From: Sulfurovum sp. AR
GTDB lineage: Bacteria > Campylobacterota > Campylobacteria > Campylobacterales > Sulfurovaceae
Reading direction: 5' to 3'
Length of the DNA: 64,000 bases
NCBI RefSeq assembly: GCF_000296775.1
Contig: NZ_AJLE01000010.1
Span: forward strand, 62,001-126,000
Positions 1-9,687 of this stretch are shown here, piece by piece. Numbering within the stretch: the stretch's first letter is position 1; every line of letters begins with the position of its first letter. A program made the translations under genes and the position numbers. A model generated the notes under the pieces. It did not search any database and was not told the origin of the DNA. It worked only from the letters and a program-made list of their open reading frames with translations.

Positions 1-51
1 TTAATATATAATAAGAGCCATTATAAAAATTGACCAGAAATAAGGGATATC

Positions 52-342
52 ATGCAAATAGATCACACTGTTTTAGAGAAACTTGAAAAACTTTCACACC
101 TAAGGATCGACGATTCTAAAAAAGAAGCGGTGATCGAACAACTCTCAGGTATCCTCACTTATGTAGATAATCTCAATGAACTGGATACGGAAGCCTTGGA
201 TGCTTCTTTCTCAACGCTTGAAGGGGGAACTCCTTTAAGAGCTGATAGTCCTAGAGAAGCCGATGATATTGCAAAAGATATCCTCTCTCATGCACCTCAA
301 GCGAATGATGACTTTTTCATCGTGCCAGCGATCATCGAATAA
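52..342 (+). CDS. gatC: Glu/Asp-tRNA amidotransferase subunit C
   Basis: This 96-residue protein has the GatC pattern: an N-terminal helix (LEKLSHLRIDD), then an ILTYVDNLNELDTE segment, a PLRAD motif and a C-terminal FFIVPAIIE tail. GatC stabilises the GatCAB complex, which converts misacylated Glu-tRNA(Gln) or Asp-tRNA(Asn) in the cytoplasm. The length is normal. AAGGGA about 7 nt upstream of the ATG acts as ribosome binding site. The next gene begins 10 nt after the stop, so the two are probably co-transcribed. gatA and gatB are not in the window. Confidence 0.93.
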   Translation: MQIDHTVLEKLEKLSHLRIDDSKKEAVIEQLSGILTYVDNLNELDTEALDASFSTLEGGTPLRADSPREADDIAKDILSHAPQANDDFFIVPAIIE

Positions 343-351
343 GTGTAGCAC

Positions 352-693
352 ATGTTAAAGATCTATGGTATAAAAAATTGTGACAGTGTCAGAAAAGCGA
401 TAAAATATCTTAAATCCCATGAGATAGCCTATGAGTTTATAGATTTCCGTGAAACACCTGTGGGCGAGGAGACTATCGCTTCATGGCTAAAGCATACCGA
501 TATCAAAACCCTCTTCAATACTAGAGGCACAACCTACCGCACCTTAAAACTGAAAGAACTTGATCTTTCTGACGAAGAAAAACAACAGTGGCTCGCAAAA
601 GAGAATATGCTCATCAAACGGCCCGTTATTGAGCTTGATAACAAGGTGATAGTTGGGTATAATGAGTCTCAATATCTAAAAACCATACATTAA
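352..693 (+). CDS. ArsC/Spx-family thioredoxin-fold protein
   Basis: The 113-residue protein resembles the ArsC/Spx/YffB family: a short beta strand (LKIYGIKNC), a single active-site-like Cys at position 10 in NCDSVRKA, and a KRPVIE segment near residue 90 that matches the family's Arg-Pro signature. Only one Cys of the redox-type CxxC motif is present, so it is more like YffB or a glutathione-dependent reductase than Spx. Arsenate reduction is unproven and there is no ars context. It sits between gatC and pilT in a likely operon. Confidence 0.75.
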   Translation: MLKIYGIKNCDSVRKAIKYLKSHEIAYEFIDFRETPVGEETIASWLKHTDIKTLFNTRGTTYRTLKLKELDLSDEEKQQWLAKENMLIKRPVIELDNKVIVGYNESQYLKTIH

Positions 694-705
694 AAAAGGA
701 TAATC

Positions 706-1764
706 ATGGCTGCTTTTGATATCAAAAAACTGCTTCAAAGTGTTGTTACACACGGTGCATCGGACCTACACCTCGTAAGTCGTACCGAACCACAGATCAG
801 ACTCGACGGTGTACTTAAACCCGTTAATCTACCTGTACTGACAGGGGATGATATCGAGGAGATGTGTTACTCTCTTATCACAGAGAAACAAAAACAACAA
901 TTTGAAGAGCATGATGAACTTGACTTCGCACTCTTGCTTCCTGGCATCGGACGGTTCAGGGCAAACTACTATCGTACATTGGGGGATACCGCTGCTGCAT
1001 TCAGGATCATTCCTATTGATGTGCCTTCTTTGGATGACCTGGGTGCGCCTGAAGTCTATAAAAGTCTTATCAAAAGAGAAAAAGGGCTTATTCTGGTCAC
1101 TGGACCGACAGGTTCTGGTAAATCAACCACACTGGCAGCGATGCTTAATGAGATCAACCTTCATGAACAAAAACACATCGTTACCGTGGAAGATCCTGTG
1201 GAATTTATTCACCAGAATAAAAAATCCGTCTTCTCTCACAGAGGTGTAGGTGAAGATACTTCCTCTTTTGCCACAGCACTCAAATATGCCATGCGTCAAG
1301 ACCCGGACATCATACTGATCGGGGAGATGAGGGATAAAGAGACCATAGAAGCCGGACTGACTGCCGCTGAAACAGGTCACCTTGTATTTGGTACCCTGCA
1401 TACTTCTTCAGCACCGGGAACCATTAACCGTATTATCGATGTATTTACAGGGGATGAACAACCACAGATAAGAGCGATGATCGCCTCTTCACTGGTAGCA
1501 GTTATCGCACAGGCGCTTCTCCCTAAGTTGGGAGGAGGCCGTGTCGCTGCTTCAGAGATCCTGGTCACCAATCATGCGATCTCGAACCTCATTCGTGAAG
1601 ATAAAGTACACCAGATCTATTCACAAATGCAATTAGGACAAGGCGATACGGGTATGCAAACGCAAACACAGGCACTGCTTAAATTCCTCAAAGACGGGAA
1701 GATAAGCCGCGACGTTGCTATGCAGTATGCTAACAGACCAGCTGAACTTTCTGGAAAAGTATGA
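706..1764 (+). CDS. pilT: Type IV pilus retraction ATPase PilT
   Basis: At 352 residues this is normal PilT length. The N-terminal PAS-like domain (ASDLHLVSRTEPQIRLDG) is followed by a RecA-like ATPase core with Walker A GPTGSGKS near residue 133, an Asp box (VEDPVEF), the PilT signature GEMRD and a His box (GTLHTSSA). The family forms a cytoplasmic hexamer that powers pilus retraction. The last residues differ from the classical AIRNLIRE signature but keep ISNLIRE. AAGG precedes the ATG by 6-7 nt. No other pilus genes are nearby. Confidence 0.93.
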   Translation: MAAFDIKKLLQSVVTHGASDLHLVSRTEPQIRLDGVLKPVNLPVLTGDDIEEMCYSLITEKQKQQFEEHDELDFALLLPGIGRFRANYYRTLGDTAAAFRIIPIDVPSLDDLGAPEVYKSLIKREKGLILVTGPTGSGKSTTLAAMLNEINLHEQKHIVTVEDPVEFIHQNKKSVFSHRGVGEDTSSFATALKYAMRQDPDIILIGEMRDKETIEAGLTAAETGHLVFGTLHTSSAPGTINRIIDVFTGDEQPQIRAMIASSLVAVIAQALLPKLGGGRVAASEILVTNHAISNLIREDKVHQIYSQMQLGQGDTGMQTQTQALLKFLKDGKISRDVAMQYANRPAELSGKV

Positions 1765-1847
1765 TCATCACCAAAACCTCTCTCAAAACATTTTTAGAGA
1801 GATATAGATACAATACGCAAAAACTATAAGTAGAAACAGGGGATAAA

Positions 1848-2486
1848 ATGGATTTTTCAATGGAAGGCTTTTCAATGATGGACTTTAACTACTTTGATGT
1901 CACGATCTCAGCCATAGTACTGATATTGGGGATCAAAGGTTTTATGCAGGGATTTATCAAAGAAATATTTGGTCTTTTAGGTCTGGTAGGCGGAGTCTAC
2001 TTTGCTTCTAGACTTTCTGATAAAGCTGCAACATTTATTGATACGAACTTTTTGCCTTTAGAGAATGCATCCCTACTTAAACTGATTGGTTTCCTCGCTA
2101 TTTTGATCATTATTTGGGTCAGTGCTACCATCCTTGGTACGATATTTTCTAAACTTACCAGCGAAAGTGGTTTAGGTTTTCTCAATCGTCTTTTTGGTTT
2201 CATCGCAGGAGGGGGGAAGTACTTCCTCATTTTTGCCTTGATCGTAACTGCGTTATCTAATGTCACACTGATCAAAGATAATTTAGAAAAGTATATCAAT
2301 GATTCTATACTTTATCCATATCTCAGAGCGACAGGTTCATACCTTATCAACCTTGACACCTCTGATTTGGGGCTGACTGTTTCAGATACAAAAGAAGTCA
2401 CTGCTCCGGCTGAAACAAATGTTTCAGTGGAGACAAATACTTCAATTGAAACCAATAACACGATAGAAAAACAAGGTTCAGTATGA
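1848..2486 (+). CDS. cvpA: CvpA family membrane protein
   Basis: This is a CvpA/colicin V production family inner-membrane protein of 212 residues. It has about four hydrophobic segments (near residues 18-35, 45-60, 75-98 and 115-140) with the family's FNYFD and GF(M/I)QGFIKE signatures, followed by a Thr/Val/Asn-rich hydrophilic tail. The start is uncertain: ATG at 1848 or tandem ATGs at 1875/1878, which have AAGG at suitable spacing. Its 3' end overlaps fur by 4 nt (ATGA), so the two are translationally coupled. cvpA next to lysS-glyA is also seen in H. pylori. Confidence 0.85.
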   Translation: MDFSMEGFSMMDFNYFDVTISAIVLILGIKGFMQGFIKEIFGLLGLVGGVYFASRLSDKAATFIDTNFLPLENASLLKLIGFLAILIIIWVSATILGTIFSKLTSESGLGFLNRLFGFIAGGGKYFLIFALIVTALSNVTLIKDNLEKYINDSILYPYLRATGSYLINLDTSDLGLTVSDTKEVTAPAETNVSVETNTSIETNNTIEKQGSV

Positions 2487-2920
2487 TTGAATACCCTCTC
2501 CTTCTAGAAAAGTTCCAGACACTTCTAAAAGAAAACGCACTGAAGTTCACAAAACAACGAGAGCTTGTTTTAAAGTTTCTTTATGAAAACAATGGACACT
2601 TTACGCCTGAGGATATCTATACCTTACTGAAAGAGCAACACCCGGATGTCAATATCGGTATTGCAACTGTCTATCGTACGCTTGCTCTACTTGAAACATC
2701 AGAGATCGCCAGCTCCATCTCTTTTGGTGTACAAGGTAAAAAATATGAACTTGGACTTAAGAAACATCATGATCACCTGATCTGTACAAAGTGTGGTAAT
2801 ATTATAGAATTCTACGACGAGATCATTGAAGAGAGACAAGAAGAGATAGCAAAAAAGTTCAACTTTCAAATGACAGACCATACGATGAAGATCACCGGTC
2901 TTTGTGAGAAGTGCCAATAA
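2483..2920 (+). CDS. fur: Ferric uptake regulator Fur
   Basis: This is a 145-residue Fur-family repressor. The winged helix includes FTPEDIYTLL and GIATVYRTLALLE, followed by the metal-binding HHDHLICTKCG segment and a C-terminal CEKC. Both CxxC zinc pairs are present. Fur binds Fe(II) and represses iron uptake genes. The start codon overlaps the cvpA stop. Sequence alone does not separate Fur from PerR completely, but the HHDH-IC-KCG-IIEF pattern fits Fur. Regulation of its own operon is unknown. Confidence 0.9.
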   Translation: MIEYPLLLEKFQTLLKENALKFTKQRELVLKFLYENNGHFTPEDIYTLLKEQHPDVNIGIATVYRTLALLETSEIASSISFGVQGKKYELGLKKHHDHLICTKCGNIIEFYDEIIEERQEEIAKKFNFQMTDHTMKITGLCEKCQ

Positions 2921-3046
2921 ACAGACGTAACCCGCTCATACAATAATAAATCGTTGGGATTGCTTGAGAAGCAGCTTCCCATCAAAATAGTCCATAGGGC
3001 CTGACCCTATAGAGATGTAATAACTAGATCAACAACAGGAGAGAGC
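2921..3046 (+). promoter_or_regulatory. Hairpin-rich fur-lysS intergenic leader
   Basis: This 126-nt gap holds two potential hairpins. One is GGGA-TTGCTT / AAGCAG-TCCC, around 2957-2981, with a 2-nt bulge. The second is ATAGGG / CCCTAT with a CCTGA loop, around 2994-3010. Neither is followed by a T-run, so they are not classical terminators. A strong AGGAG at 3037-3041 precedes the lysS TTG. It may be a lysS leader or a processed 3' end of fur. I recognise no known riboswitch. Confidence 0.35.
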
Positions 3047-4702
3047 TTGATATTTGACAATCAATATATCCAAGAACGAATCAAAAAAACAGAAAAACTC
3101 AGAGAAGAAGGGATCAATCCTTACCCGAACCAGATACAAAAAGGAACCCCTTCAACACAGTTTTTAGAAGAGTGTGCTTATATCAAAGAGCAAGAGAGTG
3201 ATGAGAAAAAAGATGAGAACAAAACCTATTCACTAACAGGACGAATCAAGTTTATTCGTATCATGGGAAAAGCGGCTTTTGCAAAGATAGCAGATGCAGA
3301 AGGTTTGGTTCAGATCTATTATAATAGAGATGAACTTCCGGAAGGTTTTTATAACAATGTGGCAAAGAAACTCTTTGAGGTCGGTGATATCATCGAAGCA
3401 ACTGGATACCCTTTTGTGACACAAACAGGTGAACTCACACTGCATTGTAAAGATATGAAAATCGTTTCTAAAGCGATCTCTCCACTTCCTGAAAAGTTCC
3501 ATGGACTGCAAGACCAGGAACTGAGATACAGACAACGTTACCTTGACATGATTATGAATCCTGATGTCAAAAAGAACTTTGTCATGAGATCCAAAATTGT
3601 TTCCATGGTAAGAAGATTTTTTGAAAATAAAGAGTTCCTGGAAGTAGAAACACCTATGATGCATCCTATTCCTGGCGGTGCAAATGCAAAACCATTTATC
3701 ACACACCACAATGCGCTGGATGTAGAGCGTTATCTGCGTATTGCACCTGAACTTTACCTCAAACGTCTTATTGTGGGTGGTATGGAAGCGGTTTTTGAGA
3801 TCAATAGAAACTTTAGAAATGAAGGAATGGACCATACCCATAACCCTGAATTTACGATGATAGAGTTTTATTGGGCCTATAAAACCTATATCGAACTGAT
3901 GGAGATCACCGAAGAGTTATTTGATTATCTTTTTGATAATCTTGATCTTGAAAGAAAGTTGCCATATGGTGAGGTTGAGATAGACTTTGCGACACCGTTT
4001 GCAAAAATACCGTATATCGAGTCGCTTACAAGCATAGGTGGCGTGCCTGTAGAGGTTGCCACAGATAAGGAAAAAGCATTGGCATATCTCCAGGAGCATA
4101 ATGTCAAAGTGGATCCTAACCTTACATTGGGTTATCTACAGGCTGAACTCTTTGATGAATTTGTTGAGGGAAAACTCATTAACCCTACGTTTATTACAGA
4201 CTTCCCTGTCGATATCTCGCCACTGGCTAGAAGAAGTGATGAGAACCCAGACATTGCAGAGCGTTTTGAACTATTCATGGCAGGGAAAGAGATCGCCAAT
4301 GGTTTCTCTGAGCTGAATGATCCTATCGACCAGTATGAGAGATTTAAGGGACAAGTGGATGCCAAAGAGGCAACGGGTGATGACGAAGCCATGCATATGG
4401 ATACAGACTATGTAAAGGCACTCAGCTACGGTATGACACCAACTGCCGGTGAGGGTATAGGTATCGACAGACTGGTGATGATGTTGACCAACCAGCACAG
4501 CATCCGTGATGTACTTCTATTCCCAGCGATGAAACCAGAAGTCCCAAGAGAAGAACTTGCACCGATCTGTGCTGTTGAGAACAAATGTAAAAAATGCGGT
4601 AATGAAAATATAGATGAACTGAAACCTGCCAAAAAAGGCAAGGGTATGTTCTGTATAGATGTAGCGGCCTGTAAACAAAGAATGCAAGAGAAGCAAAAGT
4701 AA
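3047..4702 (+). CDS. lysS: Class II lysyl-tRNA synthetase with Cys-rich tail
   Basis: LysS charges tRNA(Lys). The OB-fold anticodon domain spans about residues 60-160. The class II core follows, with motif 2 [20 protein letters not shown] and motif 3 [11 protein letters not shown]. The start is TTG, chosen because AGGAG lies 5 nt upstream and the N-terminus DNQYIQERI fits the family. The protein is 551 residues, longer than the usual 500 or so. Beyond the FPAMKPE end there is a tail of about 50 residues with five Cys ([24 protein letters not shown]) that looks like a zinc ribbon. glyA follows 44 nt downstream. Confidence 0.96.
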   Translation: MIFDNQYIQERIKKTEKLREEGINPYPNQIQKGTPSTQFLEECAYIKEQESDEKKDENKTYSLTGRIKFIRIMGKAAFAKIADAEGLVQIYYNRDELPEGFYNNVAKKLFEVGDIIEATGYPFVTQTGELTLHCKDMKIVSKAISPLPEKFHGLQDQELRYRQRYLDMIMNPDVKKNFVMRSKIVSMVRRFFENKEFLEVETPMMHPIPGGANAKPFITHHNALDVERYLRIAPELYLKRLIVGGMEAVFEINRNFRNEGMDHTHNPEFTMIEFYWAYKTYIELMEITEELFDYLFDNLDLERKLPYGEVEIDFATPFAKIPYIESLTSIGGVPVEVATDKEKALAYLQEHNVKVDPNLTLGYLQAELFDEFVEGKLINPTFITDFPVDISPLARRSDENPDIAERFELFMAGKEIANGFSELNDPIDQYERFKGQVDAKEATGDDEAMHMDTDYVKALSYGMTPTAGEGIGIDRLVMMLTNQHSIRDVLLFPAMKPEVPREELAPICAVENKCKKCGNENIDELKPAKKGKGMFCIDVAACKQRMQEKQK

Positions 4703-4746
4703 AATTTGGATATAAATCCACTAATAAACCTAACAAAGGACACCTT

Positions 4747-5997
4747 ATGAGTTATGCCATAGAAACATTTGACCCAGAGATTTTTGAAGCGATTGAGAAT
4801 GAGAGAGAAAGACAAACGGATCACTTAGAGATGATTGCCAGTGAGAACTTTACTATTCCTGCTGTAATGGAAGCGATGGGTTCTGTGTTTACGAACAAGT
4901 ATGCTGAAGGATACCCGTATAAAAGATATTATGGTGGATGTGAATTTGCTGATACAGTAGAACAACTTGCCATTGACAGAGCATGTGAACTATTTAACTG
5001 TAACTATGCCAATGTTCAACCGCATTCAGGTTCACAGGCGAACGGCGCTGTCTATGCAGCACTGCTTAAGGCTGGAGAGAAGATACTCGGAATGGATTTG
5101 AGCCACGGTGGTCACTTGACACATGGTTCCAAGCCAAGTTTTTCTGGTAAAAACTACTCTTCTTTCACTTACGGTGTAGAGCTTGACGGTCGTATCAACT
5201 ATGACAGAGTCCTAGAGATTGCCAAGATCGTACAGCCTAAGATCATCGTATGTGGTGCATCTGCGTATGCAAGAGAGATAGACTTTAAAAAGTTCAGAGA
5301 GATCGCTGATGAAGTTGGTGCTATCCTTTTTGCAGATATCGCTCACATTGCAGGTTTGGTCTGTGCAGGTGAACACCCTAGTCCATTCCCGTATGCGGAT
5401 GTGGTTACTACGACCACACACAAAACACTTGCAGGACCTCGTGGTGGTATGATCATGACAAATGATGAGGATATCGCTAAAAAGATCAATTCAGCGATCT
5501 TCCCTGGACTACAGGGTGGTCCACTTGTACATGTAGTAGCTGCAAAAGCGGTTGGATTCAAGCACAACCTCAGTGATGCATGGAAGGTCTATGCAAAACA
5601 AGTAAAAGCAAATGCAGCTGTACTTGCCGATGTACTTATGAAAAGAGGGTATGATGTCGTATCAGGCGGTACAGACAACCACCTTGTACTGGTTTCTTTC
5701 CTAAACAAGGATTTCTCTGGTAAAGATGCGGATGCGGCACTGGGTGCAGCAGGTATTACCGTGAACAAAAACACTGTCCCTGGTGAGACAAGAAGTCCAT
5801 TTGTGACTTCAGGCGTACGTATTGGGTCTCCTGCACTTACAAGCAGAGGGATGAAAGAGAAAGAGTTTGAACTTATCGCAAACAAGATTGCTGATGTACT
5901 TGACAATATCAATGACACTGCATTGCATGCAACGATCAAAGAAGAGATGAGAGTACTGGCACAAGATTTTGTGATCTATGACAAGCCTATCTACTAA
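4747..5997 (+). CDS. glyA: Serine hydroxymethyltransferase
   Basis: GlyA interconverts serine and glycine with tetrahydrofolate, making one-carbon units. The 416 residues cover the full family length. The PLP-lysine motif is [14 protein letters not shown], and [13 protein letters not shown] and [12 protein letters not shown] are conserved substrate and cofactor segments. AAAGGA lies about 6 nt before the ATG. It follows lysS and precedes the DUF1882 gene, which continues in the same frame directly after the glyA TAA. Confidence 0.97.
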   Translation: MSYAIETFDPEIFEAIENERERQTDHLEMIASENFTIPAVMEAMGSVFTNKYAEGYPYKRYYGGCEFADTVEQLAIDRACELFNCNYANVQPHSGSQANGAVYAALLKAGEKILGMDLSHGGHLTHGSKPSFSGKNYSSFTYGVELDGRINYDRVLEIAKIVQPKIIVCGASAYAREIDFKKFREIADEVGAILFADIAHIAGLVCAGEHPSPFPYADVVTTTTHKTLAGPRGGMIMTNDEDIAKKINSAIFPGLQGGPLVHVVAAKAVGFKHNLSDAWKVYAKQVKANAAVLADVLMKRGYDVVSGGTDNHLVLVSFLNKDFSGKDADAALGAAGITVNKNTVPGETRSPFVTSGVRIGSPALTSRGMKEKEFELIANKIADVLDNINDTALHATIKEEMRVLAQDFVIYDKPIY

Positions 5998-6006
5998 GGT
6001 ACAACC

Positions 6007-6501
6007 ATAAAAGTTTTTGATTTAGATCTTTTTGATGACCATTATTACATTAAAAGGAATACGATCGTTGAACAGATACAGTTCAGCAATCGTACCTTTT
6101 ATGCCAAATTTGAACGTATTAATGAACCGCTGACACCACTGCTGTTAGAACAACACCAAAATAGGCAATTTACAATTGCAGCCCCCCTGCTGAAAGAGAA
6201 CCATACCAACTATCTTGTGATCGAATACAAAGGTGATGAGCACAAAAGGTTTCAGCATCTTATCAAGCACCTCTTTAAGACACTCAATATCACCGACTAT
6301 CATATCTATCAGGGTAAAGATATTGAACGACTGCAGGTCTTTATAAGAGTAGACCACTTACCATTGGAAGAGGCAGATGCACAACTTCAAAAACTTTCAA
6401 ATACGCTTAAAGAAAAAATAACGAAAAAATGGAAATGTCTGCCTTCATTGGCACTGCCAGAAGCATACAATATCGTCACACTTCCCTATAATAGACTCTA
6501 A
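6007..6501 (+). CDS. DUF1882-like protein with non-canonical start
   Basis: The reading frame right after glyA encodes about 164 residues beginning IKVFDLDLFDDHYYIKR and containing the NRTFYAKFERI and LPYNRL segments I associate with the epsilonproteobacterial DUF1882 family (H. pylori HP0184 type). Homology-like sequence starts well before the first ATG (6217), and there is no in-frame ATG, GTG or TTG between the glyA stop and 6200. ATA at 6007 has AAGG at 5996-5999, a good spacing for a ribosome binding site, so I place the start there. Its function is unknown. The synteny lysS-glyA-DUF1882 supports the call. Confidence 0.7.
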   Translation: MKVFDLDLFDDHYYIKRNTIVEQIQFSNRTFYAKFERINEPLTPLLLEQHQNRQFTIAAPLLKENHTNYLVIEYKGDEHKRFQHLIKHLFKTLNITDYHIYQGKDIERLQVFIRVDHLPLEEADAQLQKLSNTLKEKITKKWKCLPSLALPEAYNIVTLPYNRL

Positions 6502-6524
6502 CATTTAAATAATATATATAAATA

Positions 6525-6533
6525 TGATATAAT
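6525..6533 (+). promoter_or_regulatory. Extended -10 promoter for SPOR gene
   Basis: TGATATAAT gives an extended -10 (TG-N-TATAAT) in a very AT-rich 66-nt gap, about 34 nt before the ATG of the SPOR-domain gene. Transcription would start near 6540. There is no clear -35, as is common in Campylobacterota sigma-70 promoters. It probably drives the SPOR gene, trpE and aroE. Confidence 0.6.
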
Positions 6534-6566
6534 CAATACAAATTTATATCTGGAGACACTCCCCCT

Positions 6567-7454
6567 ATGCATGATCACAATCTTGATGACTTGATTATCG
6601 ATAATATCGAACCTAAAAACAGTAAAACCAAAAGCTTTTTAACCATTATCGCATTACTGATCGTTGTATTGATAGTGGCTATTATCCTCACTAAGATCTT
6701 ACTGAAAACGCCCGATGAGAATAGGCTTGCGTTTGAAGAAGATACCACAGAATTGATAGCGCCAGAGCTCCAGTTAAAAGAGACCCCTGAGCCAAAAAAG
6801 GTAAAAGAAGAGCCATCACTTTCAAACATTGTAGAAAGTAAACCTCAAACACCTTTGGTTGAAACAAAAAAAGAGAGCATTGAACCATCGACCGTAGTGG
6901 TCCAAAAAGAACCTGTGCTTTCAAATATAGAGGATCAAGAGATTCAAGCACCTGTTTCTCAAATAGGCAAGGAAAATATGGTTCAAGAGTCTTCAGAAAA
7001 AGCAGAAAAAGATGCTGCTGACATAGCCTATTGGAAAAAAATGCAAGAGAAGAGGAAGGCTGAACAATTAGCTTACGCATCCATGAAACAGAGTAAGCCA
7101 ATCGTAACGATCAAAGAAGAAAAAACAGTCAAGCCTAAAACAATAAAAACACCTACACCGGTAGTTACTTCTGTGAAAAAACCGGTAAAGAGACCTGTAG
7201 CTTCCAAGCCTGTCCCTAAAACCGTCTCTACAGGAAGATATTATGTACAAGTGGGGGCCTATAGACAAGAACCAAGTCAACGTTTTATATCGGTCATTCA
7301 AAACAATGGGTACAAATATATCATGACAAAACCTAATAGAAGCGGTATCAAAAGATTACTCATAGGTCCTTATAGTGATAAAGAGTCCGTAAAACGTGTT
7401 CTCCTTGATGTGAGAGACCGTATACATAAACAAGCTTTTGTAACAACAAGGTAG
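6567..7454 (+). CDS. SPOR-domain membrane protein
   Basis: This is a bitopic protein of 295 residues: an N-terminal cytoplasmic stretch with acidic residues, one transmembrane helix at about 21-46 (SFLTIIALLIVVLIVAIIL), a long low-complexity Pro/Glu/Lys/Val linker, and a C-terminal SPOR domain (about 222-292, RYYVQVGAYRQEPSQRF ... RLLIGPYSDKESVKRVL). SPOR domains bind denuded septal peptidoglycan, so a cell-division or envelope role is likely. trpE starts 6 nt after the stop. Confidence 0.88.
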   Translation: MHDHNLDDLIIDNIEPKNSKTKSFLTIIALLIVVLIVAIILTKILLKTPDENRLAFEEDTTELIAPELQLKETPEPKKVKEEPSLSNIVESKPQTPLVETKKESIEPSTVVVQKEPVLSNIEDQEIQAPVSQIGKENMVQESSEKAEKDAADIAYWKKMQEKRKAEQLAYASMKQSKPIVTIKEEKTVKPKTIKTPTPVVTSVKKPVKRPVASKPVPKTVSTGRYYVQVGAYRQEPSQRFISVIQNNGYKYIMTKPNRSGIKRLLIGPYSDKESVKRVLLDVRDRIHKQAFVTTR

Positions 7455-7460
7455 ACAACT

Positions 7461-8867
7461 ATGCACAAAACAATACTTTTTGATCAACTTACTCCTGTTG
7501 CACTCTATGGGAAAATAAAAGAGATTTTTCCCAATGAAGTCACCATGCTTTTTGAGAGTGTCGTCAATACCAGTGACGGTAACTTCTCTTTTATCACAGT
7601 AGGTGCACAAGAGCGTCTCAGCTATAAAGATAAAACAACTGTCTATACGGATAAAAGCGGTCATAAAAAAACCTTAAAAGAAGACCCCTTTAGTTTTTTA
7701 AAAACATATTATAAGAGTATTGATCAGGCTGCCTATAAAGAAAAAGCATCAGAACTTGGTTTCTCTTTTGTAGATGGCTTTATAGGTTTTATCGCCTATG
7801 ATATGGTCAAAGTATTTGAACCTGTGCTCGAAGAGAGTATGGATGCACTGCTCGACCCGCTTGATACACCTGATCTTGATCTGGTACGTCCAAAGATCAT
7901 CATTGCCTACTCACACAAAAATGCAACACTCACCATACTCCTGAATGATGACTCTATGAAAGAGGGAGTGAGTGCTATCGAAGCTATCTTGACAAACGCA
8001 TGCACACCAATGCCTCTTAAGCCGGTAGAACTTGAGGGTGAAGGCAGTTTCAGTATCGATGAAGAACGTTTTAAAGCACTGGTTGTAGAGTCTAAAGAGA
8101 ATATACGTTCCGGCGATATTTTCCAAATACTTTTGGCCAACCGATATACACAAAAAGGAAAAATAGACCCGCTTAGTTTTTACAGAATTCTTCGTTCTAA
8201 AAACCCTTCCCCTTATCTTTTCTTGCTGGACTATGAAGATTTCTCTATCTGTGGTTCTTCACCGGAAGTCATGGTACGTCTGACAGACGGTGAGATACTT
8301 CTACGTCCGATCGCAGGTACGCGTAAACGGGGTAAAAATAAAGCACGTGACAAAGAGTTGGAGCTTGAGATGCTCAATGATCCTAAAGAGTGTGCAGAGC
8401 ACCTTATGCTCATAGACCTGGGACGTAATGATGTAGGACGTGTAGCACAGACTGGTACGGTAAAAGTCACAGATATGATGCGTGTAGAGAAGTACTCTCA
8501 CGTGATGCATATGGTATCGGATGTCGAAGCGATGTTACAAGAGGATAAAGATATGTTTGACCTCTTCGCTGCCACTTTTACAGCGGGAACCATGACAGGT
8601 GCCCCTAAAATAGAAGCCATGAAGCTCATCGCACAATATGAAGGGTTAAAACGTGGATTCTACTCTGGTTCTGTAGGATACTTCTCTTTTGATGGGAACA
8701 TGGATTCAGCCATCGCCATACGTACTTCACTTATCAAACCAGACTCTATCACCCTACAGGCTGGTGCCGGAGTGGTTGCCGATTCAAAACCGGAACTGGA
8801 ATATCTGGAAGTGAAAAATAAACTAGGTGCACTGCTCTCCACACTCAAAGAGATGGAGACACTCTAA
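7461..8867 (+). CDS. trpE: Anthranilate synthase component I
   Basis: TrpE turns chorismate and ammonia (from TrpG) into anthranilate, the first step of tryptophan synthesis. The 468-residue protein has the chorismate-binding core: RSGDIFQILLANRY, PIAGTRKRG, AEHLMLIDLGRNDVGRV, GTMTGAPKIEAMKLI and LQAGAGVVADS. PIAGT rather than PIKGT favours TrpE over the paralogue PabB. An LFES motif near the N-terminus matches the LLES feedback segment. No trpG is adjacent. It lies in a tight operon with the SPOR gene and aroE. Confidence 0.85.
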   Translation: MHKTILFDQLTPVALYGKIKEIFPNEVTMLFESVVNTSDGNFSFITVGAQERLSYKDKTTVYTDKSGHKKTLKEDPFSFLKTYYKSIDQAAYKEKASELGFSFVDGFIGFIAYDMVKVFEPVLEESMDALLDPLDTPDLDLVRPKIIIAYSHKNATLTILLNDDSMKEGVSAIEAILTNACTPMPLKPVELEGEGSFSIDEERFKALVVESKENIRSGDIFQILLANRYTQKGKIDPLSFYRILRSKNPSPYLFLLDYEDFSICGSSPEVMVRLTDGEILLRPIAGTRKRGKNKARDKELELEMLNDPKECAEHLMLIDLGRNDVGRVAQTGTVKVTDMMRVEKYSHVMHMVSDVEAMLQEDKDMFDLFAATFTAGTMTGAPKIEAMKLIAQYEGLKRGFYSGSVGYFSFDGNMDSAIAIRTSLIKPDSITLQAGAGVVADSKPELEYLEVKNKLGALLSTLKEMETL

Positions 8868-8886
8868 AGATGGGTAAAAACTCCCT

Positions 8887-9681
8887 ATGAAACAGCTCTT
8901 TGCCATCTTTGGAAATCCAGTTTCCCACTCCAAATCCCCACTGATGCACAACCTCTCGTTTCAAGGGCTGAAGTTTGACGGATGTTATACCCGCTATCTA
9001 CTTGAAGAGGGGAGCAGGCTCAAAGAAACCTTCTTTTCACTTGGCCTCAAAGGTATCAACATCACTGTACCTCATAAAGAGCATGCCTATGCTGCGTGTG
9101 ATGTACTGGATCCTTTTGCCCAAAAAGTGGGTGCGGTCAATACCATCGTTGAAAAAGAGGGAAAACTCTATGGATACAATACAGATGCTCCAGGTTTTTT
9201 AAAAGCCATATCTGAATTCGAAAATGTCAAAACCGTCCTTTTTTTAGGTGCGGGAGGTACAGCCAAGTCTACTTCTATCATCCTCAAAGAAGCTGGCTAT
9301 GAGGTAACCATTCTTAATCGCAGTGGAGATAGGCTCACCTATTTCAAAGAAAATGGATTTGAAACCTATACCTTTGAGGATTTCCGGCCAAAGCCCTATG
9401 ACCTAGTGATCAATATGACTTCTGCCGGGCTTGAAGATGATGCACTACCGGCTCCATCTGACATACTTGAAAAAGTGGTACCTACCGCAAAAGCCTGTGT
9501 AGATGTGATCTATGGGAAAGAGACACCCTTTTTAAAACTTGCAAAAAACCAGAATAAACCGACAAAAGACGGTTCTGATATGCTGCTCTATCAGGGAATC
9601 ATAGCTTTTGAGTATTTTACAGACCATACTTTTAGCTTTGAAGAGATCAAACCATATATGCAAAAAGCATTTATACTCTAA
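8887..9681 (+). CDS. aroE: Shikimate dehydrogenase
   Basis: AroE reduces 3-dehydroshikimate to shikimate with NADPH. At 264 residues it is normal length. NPVSHSKSPLMHN binds shikimate, NITVPHKE carries the catalytic Lys, YNTD is the conserved Asp segment, and GAGGTAKS is the dinucleotide-binding loop. It starts 19 nt after the trpE stop. Its neighbours trpE and the class II DAHP synthase 2 kb away also belong to aromatic amino acid synthesis. Confidence 0.95.
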   Translation: MKQLFAIFGNPVSHSKSPLMHNLSFQGLKFDGCYTRYLLEEGSRLKETFFSLGLKGINITVPHKEHAYAACDVLDPFAQKVGAVNTIVEKEGKLYGYNTDAPGFLKAISEFENVKTVLFLGAGGTAKSTSIILKEAGYEVTILNRSGDRLTYFKENGFETYTFEDFRPKPYDLVINMTSAGLEDDALPAPSDILEKVVPTAKACVDVIYGKETPFLKLAKNQNKPTKDGSDMLLYQGIIAFEYFTDHTFSFEEIKPYMQKAFIL

Positions 9682-9687
9682 CAAGCC

